The notes: generated by a model not told the origin, from the letters alone. A DNA stretch of 64,000 nucleotides from Pseudisothecium myosuroides (GCA_951799445.1 OX637297.1:16554001-16618000); one strand, 5' to 3'; shown: positions 1 to 11,505, counted from the first letter of the stretch. A program made the numbers and translations.

Positions 1-3000
1 TGTAACACAGCAAAGCACAAATCCCTCCCTTAGGTGCTAAAGTAGTGTAAAACACCTTAGATGACTCGTGTATCGTTCCCACAGGATTTCAACTAGTAGT
101 TTCCTCAAAATTCCTGGAACAGGATCTGGAACGCAAAACCAAAGACAAACAAAATCCGGGAATAAAATGTAGAACTAGACTTCCCAATCTGTATTCATTT
201 AACTTTATTCTGTATCAACCTAGCTTTCAAACATATTACCAATCAACAAGAACTAGGTTACCAATTCTTCACAAACTCAGTAGTAACTCAGTATCCTGCT
301 TGACCAAATGAGGAACCAGAACGAGTGTCGTAATTCTGTTCCTTTCCCGGATCCGGATCTACTAAGCAAGGTGAACCATTTTATAGTTTAACCTCTACAT
401 CAGAGGGTTCCGTTCTTAGATTTAAGGAAGGACACGTAAATCCTACCCTCCACTGGATTAAAGTGGCTAAAGTTCCACTTAAAAGAGAAATAACAAAGAA
501 AACAAAGAAAACCGGAAAGCAAGTATTTCCTCACAACTGATCCAGGAAGTTACTCCAGACAAGAAGGTCACTCAAAAAACCCTTACAATCCCCACATTAC
601 TACAACGACAGATCTATCCGGGTAGAATTCCAAGAACTAAATCGGGTACTCTTGTACTAACAGATCCCAGCTACCTTCTAGTTCCTCTCTTCCGGTTACA
701 GCAAAACCTCTCAGACATCAGCTAGCGTTTGTCCTTCCTCTTAAGGACTCCCCTAACCTTGGAATGGCTATCTCGCTCAGAAGACTCCCAAGAAACATCA
801 GTAGATAGAACTGTCTCTTAGTACGACAGACGTTCTTCACCAACCCAAATACTCCCGGAACCGGATCCGAACAGAATCCGGGGACGCCTCTTCTCCTCAA
901 AGCTTCACCATCAAACTACCTGAACTCGCAATGACAAAAATACTGCCTAATCCCTCAACACAAGACCAAGACTTTTCAGACCAGTACTATGGAGTTGAAC
1001 TTCAAGCTTTCTTTTCAGAAATTGAAATGGGAAAAACAAGAATATGAAAACGCTCGGGGTTGAAACTAACTTCCAATCCCTAAATAGCAACCCAAGGGAA
1101 ACCCTAAAGGTCCCCAGAAATCTAAAATAAAGGACCAAAGAATGACACGCGTCATTCCTTATCCATCTGAGTTGACTTCCTATCAGCCGATCTGCCAAAT
1201 GTGGATCTCAGATCCTAATATCCCGGAAACTAAAGTCCAGGTGCATCCTCCTAAAATGCAGCTAACTAACTGCTTCCTTGCTACTAAAAACTTGAGTTTA
1301 ACCATGCAAGGATTAACTCAAGGAATTTCTTAACTACTTGTTGGCCTCCTTCAGGGTAGGTTCCTCTTTGCTTGCTCCTTTCCGGGGTGGCTGTTTCCGG
1401 ATTAGAGATGGCTTGACCCCCTTCGATGTCGTGCCCTTTGTTGGCGTCCCCTTCGATGGTGTCTGTGTCTTACCCTTGACCTGGGAAGGAGAAATCGTCT
1501 CCAAGTCTGAATCGTCCTCGGATTCAGAATCCGGAATCGCTATCGGCTGGGATCCGGATCCTGTCGGGCTGTCATCCTTTTTTGACGTACTTGGCGACTC
1601 TTCCTCTTCCGAGTGATAACTCACGGGAGACACCTCTCTGGCACGCTTGCTTGTTTTCTTCTTCTTCGTTGACTTGGGAACATTCGGAGACTGCTTTGGA
1701 TCCTTACTCTGGGGGATCCCGAGTTCGGATCTGGACTTCCTCTTCTCCTTGGATCCGGATGCACGTACCGATCCTTCCCCTTCTTCCGGCTTCAGCTTGG
1801 AGGCTCCCTTCCCAGGTGTCTTCTCCTCCTTCGGCTTGTCCTTTGGCTTTGGTATGACAAGTGGGGACATGGGCTCTTTCTTCGGGTCTTGATAGAACCC
1901 CGACTGTTGAAGAACGTCCCGGATCTCGTACATCATCTTCTCCATTGATGTTGAATACTCCGCCAACACCAATACTGTCTTCACGGCTGCTTCAGACCCT
2001 TCTTTCAGGATCCCTTCGTCAAACAACTTAGCTTTGTTGATCACACTACCTGAGTAAGATACAAAGCTCCGGACTTTGCAAAGTGTGTCCTCAGCCTTAG
2101 AGGAAATTTTCCTAACCTCCTTGCTTCCGGCCTCACTTTTCTCTAACTTCCGGGTCAGTTCCTCATTCCTCTCAGTCAACTCCCTAACCCGGGTTTCCCA
2201 CTTACGGGATTCTTTATCCCGAAATAAACCCTCTACCTTCTTCGCGAGCTCAGCTACCTCGATCCCCCCAAACAGTCCACATACATCCTGGACTGCTCTT
2301 CTCTTGGCACTCAGCTCCTCACGAGTCCTCTCGAGATCTTTAATGATCCTCCCAAGGGTTTTATCCCGTAAACTTTCCGGTTCCTCGGACTCCCTTTGTT
2401 TACCCCTAGGTTTCTGCTTCCGGGGGGAGACCTCTCTGGCTCTCTCTGAGAATTCCTCCTTCTTTTCTGAAGATCCTCCCTCTGATTCCTCTTCTACCTC
2501 TTCCTCCTGTTTCTTAGGAGGAACAATGTTAAACTTCTGGATGGTGGCTGCAGCCTTATAGGTGGTTCTCTCATGACCTCTAAGTGTCCCTAGATAATCA
2601 TAGAGGTGGAAGAGGAAGGGGCCAATTACCATGGCCTTAGTGTTACCTAGGGAAGAGACCATCTTTCCCACTAAATCTTTCATTATCTCTCCCCAGAATA
2701 CCTTCCTCTCTCCGCTCAGGGCACCGAAGATCGTGTTTGCCCAAGTCACTGTGATCCGGGATGGGCGTTCTGAATACACTATCGGAACCTAAACCCTAAA
2801 CTCTAACAATCTCTTCTCCCTAGCATTCTTGCAGTCCGCCACGAGGTAACCATCCTTCTTGTGGGGAGTGTCAGAAAACTTACCCTCCGCGAATTTGTGT
2901 GTCCGGGAAGCCATCCCGTCTCCTGGGCGAGGAAAGTCATAAACTGCTTTCCACGTCTCAAGGGTCCATTTCCTTGGCAGCGCCCGGTGCGTCTTGTCCC

Positions 3001-3846
3001 ATTCGTTGGACTGGTCCTTGTTAGCTCCCGAATCATCTCATTGTCCTTCAGGCTCTATGGTCGCCGTAGGAATTCGAGGCATCCGATTTGACCCCAATCC
3101 TCCTCCAACTGCTTCCGGTGATTTTCATCTTCCGGGATGACCGGGTGGAGAGTCTTGGTTTTGAAGACGACAGCCTCACTACCCTCACCCTTCACCATTG
3201 CACTCAAATGTTTCTCCTTACCCTGCCACGCACAATTCTCACACAAGCCCTCCAATACAAGAAACTACAGATCCTTTCTTACAAACTCCGGTACTATGCT
3301 ATCCGGATCCGGAAACTAGGAACCCTCCGTCTTCACGATCTAATCTGCAAACCTCCGCTCTGAGAACTCCAAGGATGTTTCCTCAATTTAGAATGAAAAA
3401 TGAAGACGGAAGTTTTCCTCTTCCTAGGTTTCTCCCAAACTATTTGTTTCCAGCCGTTTTAGGGTTACCGTTTCCGCCGCAATCCTGGAAGACTGTGACC
3501 GTTTAAACGGCTCTCCCTAACTTCCGGTAGAGCCGTTGGATCTCAGGATTGCCCTAATGGCTTCCTGTTGGCTCTTCGGTATCCTCCTGCATATGTTCAC
3601 GCCCGGCCCGGTACTTGGGTAACTTCCGGATTGATACCCTGTTCCGGTTTCCTGGTTTAATCGGGAAACTCTAATTCTCTTTCTTAACTATATTATCTGT
3701 TTAGAGATCTTATAATACAGAAATATCTTAATTTTGGTAAAACTTGTATTTAAGACTTGTAAAAAGCCAAAAAATTTTACCCTTTCTTACTCCTTCTTCC
3801 ATATTTCTAACTAACTAATCTTATCCTTTCATTTTGCGCTCCCACA
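1..3846 (-). mobile_element. 3.85-kb LTR-like element, copy 1 (same family as 6837-10683)
   Basis: This copy matches 6837-10683 almost base for base over most of its length, with more differences in the first kilobase. It starts at the window edge with TGTAACACAGC and ends with GCTCCCACA at 3846. Ends of the TG...CA type fit a long terminal repeat. I see no internal direct repeats, so each copy looks like one LTR rather than a complete LTR-internal-LTR element. The left target duplication lies outside the window. Strand is given for the long internal frame (1334-2779, minus); the true U3-to-U5 orientation is not certain. Confidence 0.7.
1334..2779 (-). CDS. Retroelement-encoded protein of unknown function, gag-like (481 codons)
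   Basis: This is an open frame inside the 3.85-kb LTR-like element. The first codon of the open stretch is GTG, and an in-frame TAG lies just upstream, so the true start or an upstream exon is not resolved. The first ~90 residues are compact and hydrophobic, including the segments TVTWANTIFGALSGERK and FLFHLYDYLGTL. Then come a charged Glu/Lys/Ser-rich linker, a helical heptad-like region (about residues 150-310) and a long Ser/Lys/Pro-rich basic tail. That layout resembles retroelement structural proteins, but I recognise no named domain. Upstream, 2780-3255 holds related coding sequence in shifted frames (KWTLETWKAVYDFPRPGDG, then KKDGYLVADCKNAREKRLL). The same frame exists in copy 2, where a 10-base deletion splits it. 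I cannot assign a function. Confidence 0.5.
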   Translation of the reverse strand: MYSERPSRITVTWANTIFGALSGERKVFWGEIMKDLVGKMVSSLGNTKAMVIGPFLFHLYDYLGTLRGHERTTYKAAATIQKFNIVPPKKQEEEVEEESEGGSSEKKEEFSERAREVSPRKQKPRGKQRESEEPESLRDKTLGRIIKDLERTREELSAKRRAVQDVCGLFGGIEVAELAKKVEGLFRDKESRKWETRVRELTERNEELTRKLEKSEAGSKEVRKISSKAEDTLCKVRSFVSYSGSVINKAKLFDEGILKEGSEAAVKTVLVLAEYSTSMEKMMYEIRDVLQQSGFYQDPKKEPMSPLVIPKPKDKPKEEKTPGKGASKLKPEEGEGSVRASGSKEKRKSRSELGIPQSKDPKQSPNVPKSTKKKKTSKRAREVSPVSYHSEEEESPSTSKKDDSPTGSGSQPIAIPDSESEDDSDLETISPSQVKGKTQTPSKGTPTKGTTSKGVKPSLIRKQPPRKGASKEEPTLKEANK

Positions 3847-4459
3847 TCGGCGGATCAAACCTAGGCACCCCATCTGGGTCAGATCTATCTCTAATTCCTT
3901 CCAGAATGTTGGGTCGGTAGGAATGACCGGCCTCACTATCCGAGCTGTGACTGAGGACCGACGCGCTACCGGGTTGCTAGATTCCGCCATTGTTCACCGA
4001 CATCCACCTAAATCCGGTGCAATCGGCACCGACCTCACCCTTCTCTCCCTGGAGCGATTTCTAGCTCACCACTCTTTCTCTCAACTAAGTGCGCAAGGTG
4101 ATCAGCAAAGTGAGAATGAGAAAGATTAGGTCTGGCGAAGGTTTAACTACTAGTCAAGCTGCCGACCATTCCCGTCGGCGAACGGAAAGAGGTCCGTTCC
4201 CGTAACAGTTCCCTAGGGTCGTAGGTTGGATGCCTATTCCGTAGCTCGTTCCATTCCGGTTAAACCCGGATTTAAGATCCGTTCCTTCTCCCGATAAAAC
4301 CTGTTTTAACGGATCGGGAACCTCGGAATCTGATTATCCGATATTTATCTGTATCCAGATCCAATTTCCCAGATCTTACGTCAAATTTTGAAATTTTTGA
4401 CTAACTCCTACCCTATTTCTAAGCTACATCTCTTCCTTATGAGTTTTTGTGCTCCCACA
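3847..4459. mobile_element. Retroelement remnant between copy 1 and the CACTA transposase
   Basis: The stretch starts directly after the CA end of copy 1 and finishes with TTTTTGTGCTCCCACA, the same terminal motif as the 3.85-kb elements. Its last ~250 bases resemble the 3' end of copy 1 only loosely. It may therefore be a diverged or internally deleted LTR of a related family, with copy 1 as the other LTR or a later insertion. It holds a 68-codon open stretch at 3923-4129 (plus) that could be the start of an internal coding region. The junction at 4459/4460 is sharp: CACTA transposase sequence resumes at TACAG. No clear tRNA primer-binding site was seen after 3846. Confidence 0.45.
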
Positions 4460-4983
4460 TACAGTGCAAAGATTCATCAAGAGCACCGTCGCAGCAAGCT
4501 TGCTGGACCTCGATCCAGCATATAGAGCATCCACCGAATCCTCCAATGTTCTTGCGTCGAAGTTGGCGTCGTCACCACCCCCATCCACAGACAACCAGCC
4601 TCAGAAGGTCCATGACTACATTCTTCAGCCTGGGCACTATCCTCCAAGCCCATTTGAAAGCACTCCTCGTGAATGGAGTCAACACTGGCAAACGCATTGC
4701 TAACTTCACGCTGCACTCTCTCCGCTGCAGATGGGGCGACGTCAGGGGGACCGATTGCCTGATCAATCATCCTGCGGGTGTCCACGTCCGCATCTAGGAC
4801 GCGCACTTCTTCTTGGGCAGGTCCCCAGAAGTATACCTCCCATTCTTCATCCGAGGAGTCACATGCACCCGTACCAACCCAACGTAGAGAGCCTGGATCT
4901 CTGCCGTTTCGAATGAGGTGGTTTTTAACGTTTCTTATAAGTAAACTCCAGCGGCCTCGACATTCGTTGCATGGACAATGCAT
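4460..4983 (-). pseudogene. CACTA/En-Spm transposase (TNPD-type) N-terminal fragment
   Basis: Read on the minus strand it begins MHCPCNECRGRW, then KNHLIRNGRDP and DSSDEEWEVYFWGP. This is the Cys-rich transposase-associated domain (Transpos_assoc) found at the N-terminus of plant CACTA transposases. A frameshift near 4600 moves the reading to another frame, which continues LEDSVDALYAGSRSSKLAAT and LLMNLCTV, the usual continuation in this family. Coding sequence then stops exactly at the TGTGGGAGCAC end of the LTR composite at 4459. The gene is broken twice, by frameshift and by insertion. The ATG used may not be the original start, because family members usually carry ~20-40 residues before the Cys motif. 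Confidence 0.8.
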
Positions 4984-5493
4984 TCTTTACGCATTGCATT
5001 GCATAGCCCTTTACAACTCTCTACTCCATAGGCGGTCATCTCGCAGCCGCTGTCTGCGACTATCAGAGAGGGGCAATCTGGCAGGTATCATCGTCCCTGT
5101 GATTTGCAAGTTCGACCTCCCTGACAAGTGTCAATTTGGAATGAATCTCATTAGTCTGGGTTCTGAACAATTTAGGCACAACTTGTCCACCTGGAAGTGG
5201 ATGTACAACTTCTACATAATTCATGCACAATAGATGTTACTCAAGCGTCACGATCATATGACTGGCTTGTGACTTAAACGCAACAAGTTAGCATGCCTTG
5301 CATCCTCATGTCAAAACATACTAGTCTAACGTACAAGTTCAGAATGTCATATATTTGCCAATGGCAGTATGTGGGAAGGTGATCCGCCAGGCTGGAATAA
5401 GGGAGACATGCAATGAAGAATCTCATGAACAAGCACTTGAAGAGCAATTAGCAAAACGGTCATGGAGGGAAGTAAATTCCCAGACCTTTTCAA
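4984..5493. other. CACTA upstream/intergenic region
   Basis: This lies between the transposase fragment and the next minus-strand frame. 4984-5050 may hold the lost N-terminus of the transposase in a shifted frame. Short GTGACT/CATATGACTGG-like motifs around 5240-5275 resemble CACTA subterminal repeats. No other gene was recognised. Confidence 0.3.
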
Positions 5494-5991
5494 TTACTGT
5501 GATATTCGTAACAGCTCACTAAATGTCTTTCTACTGAACTCAGACTTTGGCCCAGGATCAGTATATGAAGGGCCCCGCACCTCTACCCAGTCTAATTTGT
5601 CTCCGAGGGCTATAAGGACGCTTGATGCTTCCATAGCAAGCATCTCAGCCTGGGCCTGAGCAGCTACAATGCGGTAACTCACTTTAGGCGGGTCACACTG
5701 GAATGGTAGAGGGCTGCTTTGCAAGGTGGATCTACGGGGATGTTCACCTCGGAAATCTAATGGGGAGGCTGTGAATTCTTGGGGTGCTACTCCGCCAATG
5801 AGGGGTACACAAGGGGGGGTGATGGACCGGTTTGGGGGCACAGCGTCTAGTAATTCGGAAGCCATGGTCGTCGGATTACCGCTTTTACGTGCATTTTCCA
5901 AATACATTTCCTCCGATGAGTCTAGTGTAAGCATTCTTTGTCTCTTCCTACGGAATAGAGGCGCGGCTCTGAGGACTCTCTGCTTCGGCAT
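5494..5991 (-). CDS. Uncharacterised CACTA-associated ORF (165 codons)
   Basis: The protein starts MPKQRVLRAAPLFRRKRQRM, a basic, nuclear-localisation-like N-terminus. DSSEEMYLENARKSGNPTT follows, then a Pro-rich middle and a C-terminal part with an Ala-rich helical segment (IVAAQAQAEMLAMEASSVL). I recognise no family. A second minus-strand frame at 12038-12319 also contains GVLRAAP followed by basic and acidic residues, so this is probably a recurrent transposon-encoded module rather than chance. It lies 5' of the transposase fragment on the same strand and could be an upstream exon of that gene or a separate accessory protein. Confidence 0.35.
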   Translation of the reverse strand: MPKQRVLRAAPLFRRKRQRMLTLDSSEEMYLENARKSGNPTTMASELLDAVPPNRSITPPCVPLIGGVAPQEFTASPLDFRGEHPRRSTLQSSPLPFQCDPPKVSYRIVAAQAQAEMLAMEASSVLIALGDKLDWVEVRGPSYTDPGPKSEFSRKTFSELLRISQ

Positions 5992-6831
5992 TCTATAATC
6001 AAAACAGCTTTTCCTGCAAATCCTTCTTTGGCACTTTTGGAAACGCAGCTACAAAAGTAAAACACTCCAGTTGGGACAATTAATTACAAGGTTCCAAGTC
6101 ACATATTCGACAAAACTAACTTGCGGTCAGGCCTTGGCGATGAGCGTGAAGGCAGTCCAACTAAGCTTCTTAGAATATTGAGACTTCACTTCAACTACAC
6201 CGCGACTGATCACCAGTTATGTCTAAGTCGTTCTCCAATTCAGACGACTTGGAAATGACTAGTGACAGTGACAAAACAGTTGCACTGTGCAAATATATAG
6301 GGTAGTAACACTTAGGAGCGTCAAGCCGGATTGCATGTACAAGACACTTTTCAATGCATCCTAGTGTCATTTGCATGTGGGGAAAGTAATTTGGTGTGCT
6401 TCACGTTCAAATTTAGGCAACCACCACTATAATTGTGGGCAGACTCATTTCATGAAGGTGACTGAAGGGATGGGAGGCTACTTGTTATGCAGAAATGGCC
6501 AAAATGGAGGCTATTCGAATCGGAGGAAAAGCGAAAGAGAAATGGGACCTGTGTCTGAAACAGGACTCGTCTGGAAGACTCTACATTGGGCCACCAAAAA
6601 ATTACTGTGCAAATTTGAACTGAACATCAAATCTACAGAGCCAAGTGGCAAGTGTCAATCACAAGGAGTTGTGGGTATCCAGTATCCACTGCCAATTCAG
6701 CTTTGCGGTGACTGGTTTAACGGAAAGAATACTCTTATATGACCTCATCTTGCGTCCAACAATCATTATGGGATTCATACGGACAAGAAGGTGCAGTCAT
6801 CCCTCATGCAAGCCTATTCCTCAAGTGGACC
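5992..6831. other. CACTA internal non-coding region before LTR copy 2
   Basis: I see no convincing gene here. Motifs such as AAATGACTAGTGACAGTGAC near 6250 resemble the short repeats found near the right end of the CACTA element. The stretch ends at the CTATA target duplication of the LTR-like insertion. Confidence 0.3.
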
Positions 6832-6836
6832 CTATA
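6832..6836 (+). repeat. Target site duplication CTATA (left)
   Basis: CTATA immediately precedes the TGTCGTAACACAG end of the element and recurs at 10684-10688 directly after GCTCCCACA. A 5-bp duplication is what LTR-retroelement integrase produces. Confidence 0.85.
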
Positions 6837-8169
6837 TGTCGTAACACAGCAAGGCACAAATCCCTCCCTTAGGTGCTAAAGTAGTGTAAAACACCTTAGA
6901 TGACTCGTGTATCGTTCCTACAAGATTTCAACTAGTAGTATCCTCAAAATACCCGGAACAGGATCCGGAACACAAAACCAAAGACAAACAAAATCCGGGA
7001 ATAAAATGTAGAACTAGACTTCCCAATCTGTATTCGTTGAACTTTCTCCTATATCAACCTAGTTCTCAAACATATTACCAATCAACAAGAACCAGATCTG
7101 CATTCCTTCACAATGGTATCAGTAAATTAGTATCCCGCTTTAGCTAAACACGGAAACGGAAAGAGTGTCTTGATCCTGTACCTTTCCCGGATCCGGATCT
7201 AGCAATCAATGCGAACAAGGGTATAGTTTAACCTCTACATCAGAGGGTTCCGCTCTTGGACTTAAGGAAGGACACGTAAATCCTACCCTCCACTGGATTA
7301 AAGTGGCTGAAGTTCCACTAAAAGAGAAATAACAAAGAAAACAAAGAAAACCGGAAAGCAAGTATTTCCTCACAACTGATCCGAGAAGTTACTCCAGACA
7401 AGAAGGTCACTCAAAAAACCCTTACAATCCCCACATTACTACAACGACAAATCTATCCGGGTACAATCCCAAGAGCTAAATCGGGTACTCTTGTACTAAC
7501 AAATCCCAGCTACCTTCCAGTTCCTCTCTTCCGGTTACAGCAAAACCTCTCAGACATCAGCTAGCATTTGTCCTTCCTCTCAAGGACTCCCCTAACCTCG
7601 GAATGGCTATCTCGCTCAGAAGACTCCCAAGAAACATTAGTAGATAGAACTGTCTCTTAGTACAATAGACTTTCACCAACCCAAATACTCCCGGAACCGG
7701 ATCCGAACAGAATCCGGGGACGCCTCTTCTCCTCAAAGCTTCACCATCAAACTACCTGAACTTGCAATGACAAAAATACTGCCTAACCCCTCAACACAAG
7801 ACCAAGACTTTTCAGACCAGTACTATGGAGTTGAACTTCAAGCTTTCTTTTCAGAAATTGAAATGGGAAAAACAAGAATATGAAAACGCCTGGAGTTGAA
7901 ACTAACTTCCAACCCCTAAATAACAACCCAAGGGAAAGTCTAAAGTTTCCCAGCAAACCAAAATAAAGGACCAAAGAATGACACGCGTCATTCCTTATCC
8001 ATCTGAGTTGACTTCCTATCAGCCGATCTGCCAAATGTGGATCTCAGATCCTAATATCCCGGAAACTAAAGTCCAGGTGCATCCTCCTAAAATGCAGCTA
8101 ACTAACTGCTTCCTTGCTACTAAAAACTTGAGTTTAACCATGCAAGGATTAACTCAAGGAATTTCTTAA

Positions 8170-9605
8170 CTACTTGTTGGCCTCCTTCAGGGTAGGTTCC
8201 TCTTTGCTTGCTCCTTTCCGGGGTGGCTGTTTCCGGATTAGAGATGGCTTGACCCCCTTCGATGTCGTGCCCTTTGTTGGCGTCCCCTTCGATGGTGTCT
8301 GTGTCTTACCCTTGACCTGGGAAGGAGAAATCGTCTCCAAGTCTGAATCGTCCTCGGATTCAGAATCCGGAATCGCTATCGGCTGGGATCCGGATCCTGT
8401 CGGGCTGTCATCCTTTTTTGACGTACTTGGCGACTCTTCCTCTTCCGAGTGATAACTCACGGGAGACACCTCTCTGGCACGCTTGCTTGTTTTCTTCTTC
8501 TTCGTTGACTTGGGAACATTCGGAGACTGCTTTGGATCCTTACTCTGGGGGATCCCGAGTTCGGATCTGGACTTCCTCTTCTCCTTGGATCCGGATGCAC
8601 GTACCGATCCTTCCCCTTCTTCCGGCTTCAGCTTGGAGGCTCCCTTCCCAGGTGTCTTCTCCTCCTTCGGCTTGTCCTTTGGCTTTGGTATGACAAGTGG
8701 GGACATGGGCTCTTTCTTCGGGTCTTGATAGAACCCCGACTGTTGAAGAACGTCCCGGATCTCGTACATCATCTTCTCCATTGATGTTGAATACTCCGCC
8801 AGTACCAACACTGTCTTCACGGCTGCTTCAGATCCTTCTTTCAGGATCCCTTCGTCAAACAACTTAGCTTTGTTGATCACACTACCTGAGTAAGATACAA
8901 AGCTCCGGACTTTGCAAAGTGTGTCCTCAGCCTTAGAGGAAATTTTCCTAACCTCCTTACTTCCTGCCTCACTTTTCTCTAACTTCCGGGTCAGTTCCTC
9001 ATTCCTCTCAGTCAACTCCCTAACCCGGGTTTCCCACTTACGGGATTCTTTATCCCGAAATAAACCCTCTACCTTCTTCGCGAGCTCAGCTACCTCGATC
9101 CCCCCAAACAGTCCGCATACATCCTGGACTGCTCCTCTCTCGGCACTCAGCTCCTCACGAGTCCTCATATGATCCTCCCAAGGGTTTTATCCCGTAAACT
9201 TTCCGGTTCCTCGGACTCCCTTTGTTTACCCCTAGGTTTCTGCTTCCGGGGGGAGACCTCTCTGGCTCTCTCTGAGAATTCCTCCTTCTTTTCTGAAGAT
9301 CCTCCCTCTGATTCCTCTTCTACCTCTTCCTCCTGTTTCTTAGGAGGAACAATGTTAAACTTCTGGATGGTGGCTGCAGCCTTATAGGTGGTTCTCTCAT
9401 GACCTCTAAGTGTCCCTAGATAATCATAGAGGTGGAAGAGGAAGGGGCCAATTACCATGGCCTTAGTGTTACCTAGGGAAGAGACCATCTTTCCCACTAA
9501 ATCTTTCATTATCTCTCCCCAGAATACCTTCCTCTCTCCGCTCAGGGCACCGAAGATCGTGTTTGCCCAAGTCACTGTGATCCGGGATGGGCGTTCTGAA
9601 TACAC
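8170..9605 (-). pseudogene. Second copy of the LTR-encoded unknown protein, frameshifted
   Basis: This is the same product as at 1334-2779. Relative to copy 1, 10 bases are missing near 9165-9172 (copy 2 reads GTCCTCATATGATC). This separates the N-terminal 146 codons (9165-9605) from the remaining ~332 codons (8170-9168). Otherwise the two proteins are nearly identical, including the basic Ser/Lys-rich tail. The in-frame TAG just upstream of the open region is shared with copy 1, so it predates the split between copies. Confidence 0.5.
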
Positions 9606-9628
9606 TATCGGAACCTAAACCCTAAACT

Positions 9629-10081
9629 CTAACAATCTCTTCTCCCTAGCATTCTTGCAATCCGCCACAAGGTAACCATCCTTCTTGTGGGGAGTGTCAG
9701 AAAACTTACCCTCCGCGAATTTGTGTGTCCGGGAAGCCATCCCGTCTCCTGGGCGAGGAAAGTCATAAACTGCTTTCCACGTCTCAAGGGTCCATTTCCT
9801 TGGCAGCGCTCGGTGCGTCTTGTCCCATTCGTTGGACTGGTCCTTGTTAGCTCCCGAATCATCTCATTGTCCTTCAGGCTCCATGGTCGCCGTAGGAATC
9901 CGAGGCATCCGATTTGACCCCAATCCTCCTCCAACTGCTTCCGGTGATTTTCATCTTCCGGGATGACCGGGTGGATAGTCTTGGTTTTGAAGACGACAGC
10001 CTCACTACCCTCACCCTTCACCATTGCACTCAAATGTTTCTCCTTACCCTGCCACGCACAATTCTCACACAAGCCCTCCAA
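9629..10081 (-). CDS. Upstream frame of the LTR-encoded protein (150 codons)
   Basis: The frame starts MEGLCENCAWQGKEKHLSAM and includes VIPEDENHRKQLEEDWGQIG. From about residue 85 the plausible reading moves to another frame (NEWDKTHRALPRKWTLETW), which runs on toward the 9605 frame. In copy 1 the same region is broken slightly differently (3055-3255 and 2803-3036). This is probably the 5' part of the same ancestral gene, broken by a shared frameshift. Function unknown. Confidence 0.3.
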   Translation of the reverse strand: MEGLCENCAWQGKEKHLSAMVKGEGSEAVVFKTKTIHPVIPEDENHRKQLEEDWGQIGCLGFLRRPWSLKDNEMIRELTRTSPTNGTRRTERCQGNGPLRRGKQFMTFLAQETGWLPGHTNSRRVSFLTLPTRRMVTLWRIARMLGRRDC

Positions 10082-10683
10082 TACAAGAAACTACAGATCC
10101 TTTCTTACAAACTCCGGTACTATGCTATCCGGATCCGGAAACTAGGAACCCTCCGTCTTCACGATCTAATCTGCAAACCTCCGCTCTGAGAACTCCAAGG
10201 ATGTTTCCTCAATTTAGAATGAAAAATGAAGACGGAAGTTTTCCTCTTCCTAGGTTTCTCCCAAACTATTTGTTTCCAGCCGTTTTAGGGTTACCGTTTC
10301 CGCCGCAATCCTGGAAGACTGTGACCGTTTAAACGGCTCTCCCTAACTTCCGGTAGAGCCGTTGGATCTCAGGATTGCCCTAACGGCTTCCTGTTGGCTC
10401 TTCGGTATCCTCCTGCATATGTTCACGCCCGGCCCGGTACTTGGGTAACTTCCGGATTGATACCCTGTTCCGGATCCGGTTCCGGTTTCCTGATTTAATC
10501 AGGAAACTCTAATTCTCTTTCTTAACCATATTATCTATTTAGAGATGTTCTAACACAGATATATCTTAATTTTGGTAAAACTTGTATTTAAGCCTTATAA
10601 AAAGCGAAAAATTTTACCAGTTCTCACTCTTTTTTTCATATTTCTAACTAACTAACTTTATCTTTACATTTTGTGCTCCCACA

Positions 10684-10688
10684 CTATA
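10684..10688 (+). repeat. Target site duplication CTATA (right)
   Basis: Matches 6832-6836 and bounds the right end of the solo-LTR-like element. Confidence 0.85.
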
Positions 10689-11505
10689 CCCTGTCGCCAT
10701 TAATACAGAGTTGGATTGCCGATGTCTGAGGACCAAGCTCGTAAATCCTTCCACTTCATCTCTAGGCATTAAATGTGATCTTCAAGAAGTCGCCAAAAGG
10801 CTAAGAGAATAGCCCGATGTCTCAATCAGTTCATGAAAAACTCTACCTGAAGTGGCTTTGGCCAAACTACTACGCAATCGATTCACAGTGTCACTGCGAT
10901 ATGACTTATACTAGTGATGGAGAAGTCGTTCTCAGGGAGATTCAACTATCGTATGACTCCTGGGTGTCATGTGACAGCAACGACGAAGTTGAGCTATTAT
11001 GCCGACGAGGCTAGGCGGTTCAGGGATCGTGTTTCATTCCCTCCACACTGAATAGGTGTATCGAGGAGTCCCTACCTATCGAAGTATAGGCCTCATCACT
11101 CCATAGCCTCTCATTGATGGACCACTCCGCAAAAAATCAGGGGAAGATCGCCATTGGGGGTCACTCCATCTACTCCGAAAGAAATCTATCGTAATTGCAT
11201 GATCGTGAAATTAATTGGCAGCCGCCAAATCTCTCTCTTGCAATCATGAACACTACCTCTTTTGGGGGATGTCGTCCATGAATTCTCATGACTGCATGCA
11301 GTGGCGGCCAAGTTCTTTCCACCTTCAGACTTCCAAGTTCTCTCCCTTGAAGTGCGCAACCATTTTCTCCCTCTTGTATCCGCGAATTCACCCTCTAGGC
11401 TTCAGATACTTACAATTGGGATATAGAAAGGGGTTTGGAAATCGTACCTATGTGTTTTAGTCGATGTGAGTCTGCTTCCTCAATGCGCATGAGAATTGGC
11501 CAGCG
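10689..11505. other. CACTA internal region, no gene recognised
   Basis: Sequence continuing the CACTA element after the LTR insertion. Short open stretches exist (for example 10817-11014, plus) but show no recognisable domain or conserved composition. It may contain decayed 5' exons or promoter sequence of the second CACTA gene. Confidence 0.3.

Larger units (their letters stand above)
6837..10683 (-). mobile_element. 3.85-kb solo-LTR-like element, copy 2
   Basis: The ends are TGTCGTAACACAG and GTGCTCCCACA, with a 5-bp CTATA duplication on both sides. I find no direct repeat between the first and last several hundred bases, so it has the form of a solo LTR of 3847 bp. It carries the same minus-strand coding region as copy 1. 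Very high similarity to copy 1 over 1.3-3.6 kb suggests both are fairly recent. It lies inside CACTA sequence, so it inserted after that element was in place. Its 5' kilobase differs from copy 1 by many point changes and short indels. Confidence 0.8.

Noticed and set aside
2076..2561. Long plus-strand open frame opposite the LTR-encoded protein, and the similar ones at 1338-1892 and 8174-8728
   Set aside because: Ser/Phe/Leu-rich antisense translations of Glu/Lys-rich coding sequence; shadows of the minus-strand frame.
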